Positions 35,479 to 36,132 of a DNA stretch of 36,132 nucleotides are shown here, piece by piece. Position numbers and translations under genes: made by a program. Source of the stretch: an uncultured Clostridium sp. (lineage in GTDB: Bacteria; Bacillota; Clostridia; Lachnospirales; Lachnospiraceae); the NCBI GenBank assembly GCA_945915475.1, contig CAMEFI010000031.1, positions 1 to 36,132 on the forward strand. Direction: 5' to 3'. Numbering within the stretch: position 1 is the stretch's first letter; each line of letters opens with the position of its first letter. The notes under the pieces are model-generated. The model had not been told where the DNA came from and searched no databases. It saw only the letters and a program-made list of their open reading frames with translations.

Positions 35479-35629
35479 TTCATTTTCCTCCACAAACAAC
35501 GAGTTTTCGAATTCATAAAATTCAAATTCATCTAGGTTATTATACCAATTATTATTCCATGTTATCAACCCAAGTGCCCGTAAAAGACCCAGAAATCATA
35601 AAACTATTATTAAAATTCCCGGGACCAAA
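35479..35629. other. leader of the GNAT gene, nothing else recognised
   Basis: The stretch upstream of the GNAT start shows no additional gene or clear promoter. The open frame that extends into it (to 35568) has no supporting site. Confidence 0.35.
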
Positions 35630-35661
35630 AAAGAACGACCGGAGTATTTTCCAATCGTTCT
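35630..35661 (-). terminator. hairpin with T tract on the minus strand
   Basis: AGAACGA (35630-35636) pairs with TCGTTCT (35655-35661). On the minus strand the stem is followed by TTTTTT, so it looks like a terminator for something transcribed between it and the tRNA-Arg terminator, or a back-up terminator. Confidence 0.6.
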
Positions 35662-35666
35662 AAGTC

Positions 35667-35766
35667 ACGTGCGTGAGAGGGCGCACGAAGTCCGGTGGAC
35701 TTCGGCTTTTGCACCGACCGAAGCGGAGCGAAGACCGAACTTGTTGGAATACGAACCGAAGGTTCG
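35667..35766. other. hairpin-rich spacer with partial copy of the tRNA-Arg 3' end
   Basis: ACGTGCGTGAGAGG at 35667-35680 repeats the tRNA-Arg end at 35816-35829. After it come short hairpins: GAAGTCC/GGACTTC (35688-35704), CTTCGG/CCGAAG and CGAACC/GGTTCG. No credible protein-coding frame was identified. Confidence 0.45.
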
Positions 35767-35813
35767 TTGCATGAAAAAAAAGCAGGACACTCTTTCCTGC
35801 TTTTTTCATGCAA
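35767..35813 (-). terminator. terminator after tRNA-Arg
   Basis: TTGCATGAAAAAA with GCAGGA pairs with TCCTGCTTTTTTCATGCAA, giving a long stem with a small bulge. On the minus strand GCAGGA-loop-TCCTGC is followed by eight T residues, the proper order to end the leftward tRNA transcript. Confidence 0.85.
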
Positions 35814-35816
35814 TAA

Positions 35817-35890
35817 CGTGCGTGAGAGGATTCGAACCCCCGACACCTTGGTCCGTAGCCAAGTGCTCTATCCAGCTGAGCTACACACAC
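35817..35890 (-). tRNA. tRNA-Arg(ACG)
   Basis: 74 bases with complete cloverleaf: acceptor GTGTGTG/CACGCAC (one G-T pair), D stem GCTC/GAGC, anticodon stem CTTGG/CCAAG with loop CTACGGA giving anticodon ACG (inosine-modified to read CGU, CGC and CGA), and T loop TTCGAAT. The discriminator base is G. CCA does not appear to be encoded. Confidence 0.95.
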
Positions 35891-35964
35891 ATATTCAATT
35901 AAAATAAGTCTTCCTAAAGAAGACCTCTCCCAACAAATATATAATTATATTCTTCCTACTAAAA

Positions 35965-36051
35965 TGCCGGCGACCGGAATCGAACCGGTACGGGAGTATA
36001 AGTCCCGCAGGATTTTAAGTCCTGTGCGTCTGCCAGTTCCGCCACGCCGGC
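35965..36051 (-). tRNA. tRNA-Leu(UAA)
   Basis: 87 bases, with acceptor GCCGGCG/CGCCGGC, anticodon stem CAGGA/TCCTG with loop CTTAAAA giving anticodon TAA, a long variable arm (CGGGACTTATACTCCCG) typical of class II tRNAs, and T loop TTCGATT. Discriminator A. Confidence 0.95.
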
Positions 36052-36079
36052 ATTCTACACTATCTATTTGATAGTGGAA

Positions 36080-36132
36080 TGGAACCTACAGGGCTCGAAC
36101 CTGTGACCCTCTGCTTGTAAGGCAGATGCTCT
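36080..36132 (-). tRNA. tRNA-Val(UAC), partial at window edge
   Basis: The last 53 bases of a leftward tRNA: D-stem end AGAGC, anticodon stem TCTGC/GCAGA with loop CTTACAA giving anticodon TAC, T loop TTCGAGC and 3' end AGGTTCCA. The 5' part lies outside the window. Confidence 0.92.

Noticed and set aside
35610-35907. Several open frames over the tRNA-Arg region
   Set aside because: They read through the tRNA gene and its terminator, so they are not likely to be translated.
1-36132. CRISPR array
   Set aside because: No regularly spaced direct repeats of 24-40 bases and no cas genes were seen; the nearest repeats are the two nine-base operator-like copies near 9.8 kb.

Overview
The window looks like a chromosomal segment of an AT-rich Gram-positive Clostridia, most likely a Lachnospiraceae-type gut anaerobe. 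The evidence is strong AGGAGG ribosome binding sites, frequent TTG/GTG starts, sigma-A promoters with 17-base spacers, an iron-dependent alcohol dehydrogenase, LuxS, a WecG/TagA-like protein and a YdjG/H/I cluster. The taxonomic call is an inference from gene content.

Left part (1 to about 15.6 kb): an accessory defence island. One leftward operon starts at a promoter near 9.8 kb. Its genes, in order of transcription, are an XRE repressor, TcmP (three-Cys-motif partner), a radical-SAM-like protein with a CX3CX3C motif, a type III methyltransferase (Mod), a type III helicase-nuclease (Res), a small zinc-ribbon protein, a DUF262/HNH (GmrSD-like) nuclease and a RhuM-family protein cut by the window edge. 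Facing it, a second promoter drives an ImmA/IrrE-type metalloprotease and a large serine recombinase. Two direct repeats between these promoters look like operators for the XRE protein. This suggests one repressor/protease switch for both the modification-restriction genes and the recombinase. Beyond the recombinase, a leftward pair encodes a SIR2-domain NADase-like protein and a membrane-anchored helical protein, a plausible separate anti-phage unit.

Right part (15.8 to 36.1 kb): ordinary chromosome. It holds the 23S rRNA methyltransferase RlmD, an iron alcohol dehydrogenase, a chemotaxis receptor, a YdjI-YdjG-YdjH membrane-stress cluster without pspA, an MsmK/UgpC-type ABC ATPase, a LytR_C protein with a degenerate TagA-like protein, a FabG-like reductase facing away from them, and a secreted NlpC/P60 hydrolase. 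Next come a response regulator-kinase-mtnN-luxS operon, a sigma-70-like protein lacking promoter-recognition regions, a SAM methyltransferase, a membrane zinc-ribbon protein and a GNAT acetyltransferase. The window ends in a leftward tRNA cluster (Arg-ACG, Leu-UAA, partial Val-UAC).

The most interesting material is the XRE-controlled operon joining TcmP and its radical-SAM partner to a type III restriction-modification pair, and the SIR2 plus membrane-protein pair. All functional statements rest on motif reading and known families; no database search was run.
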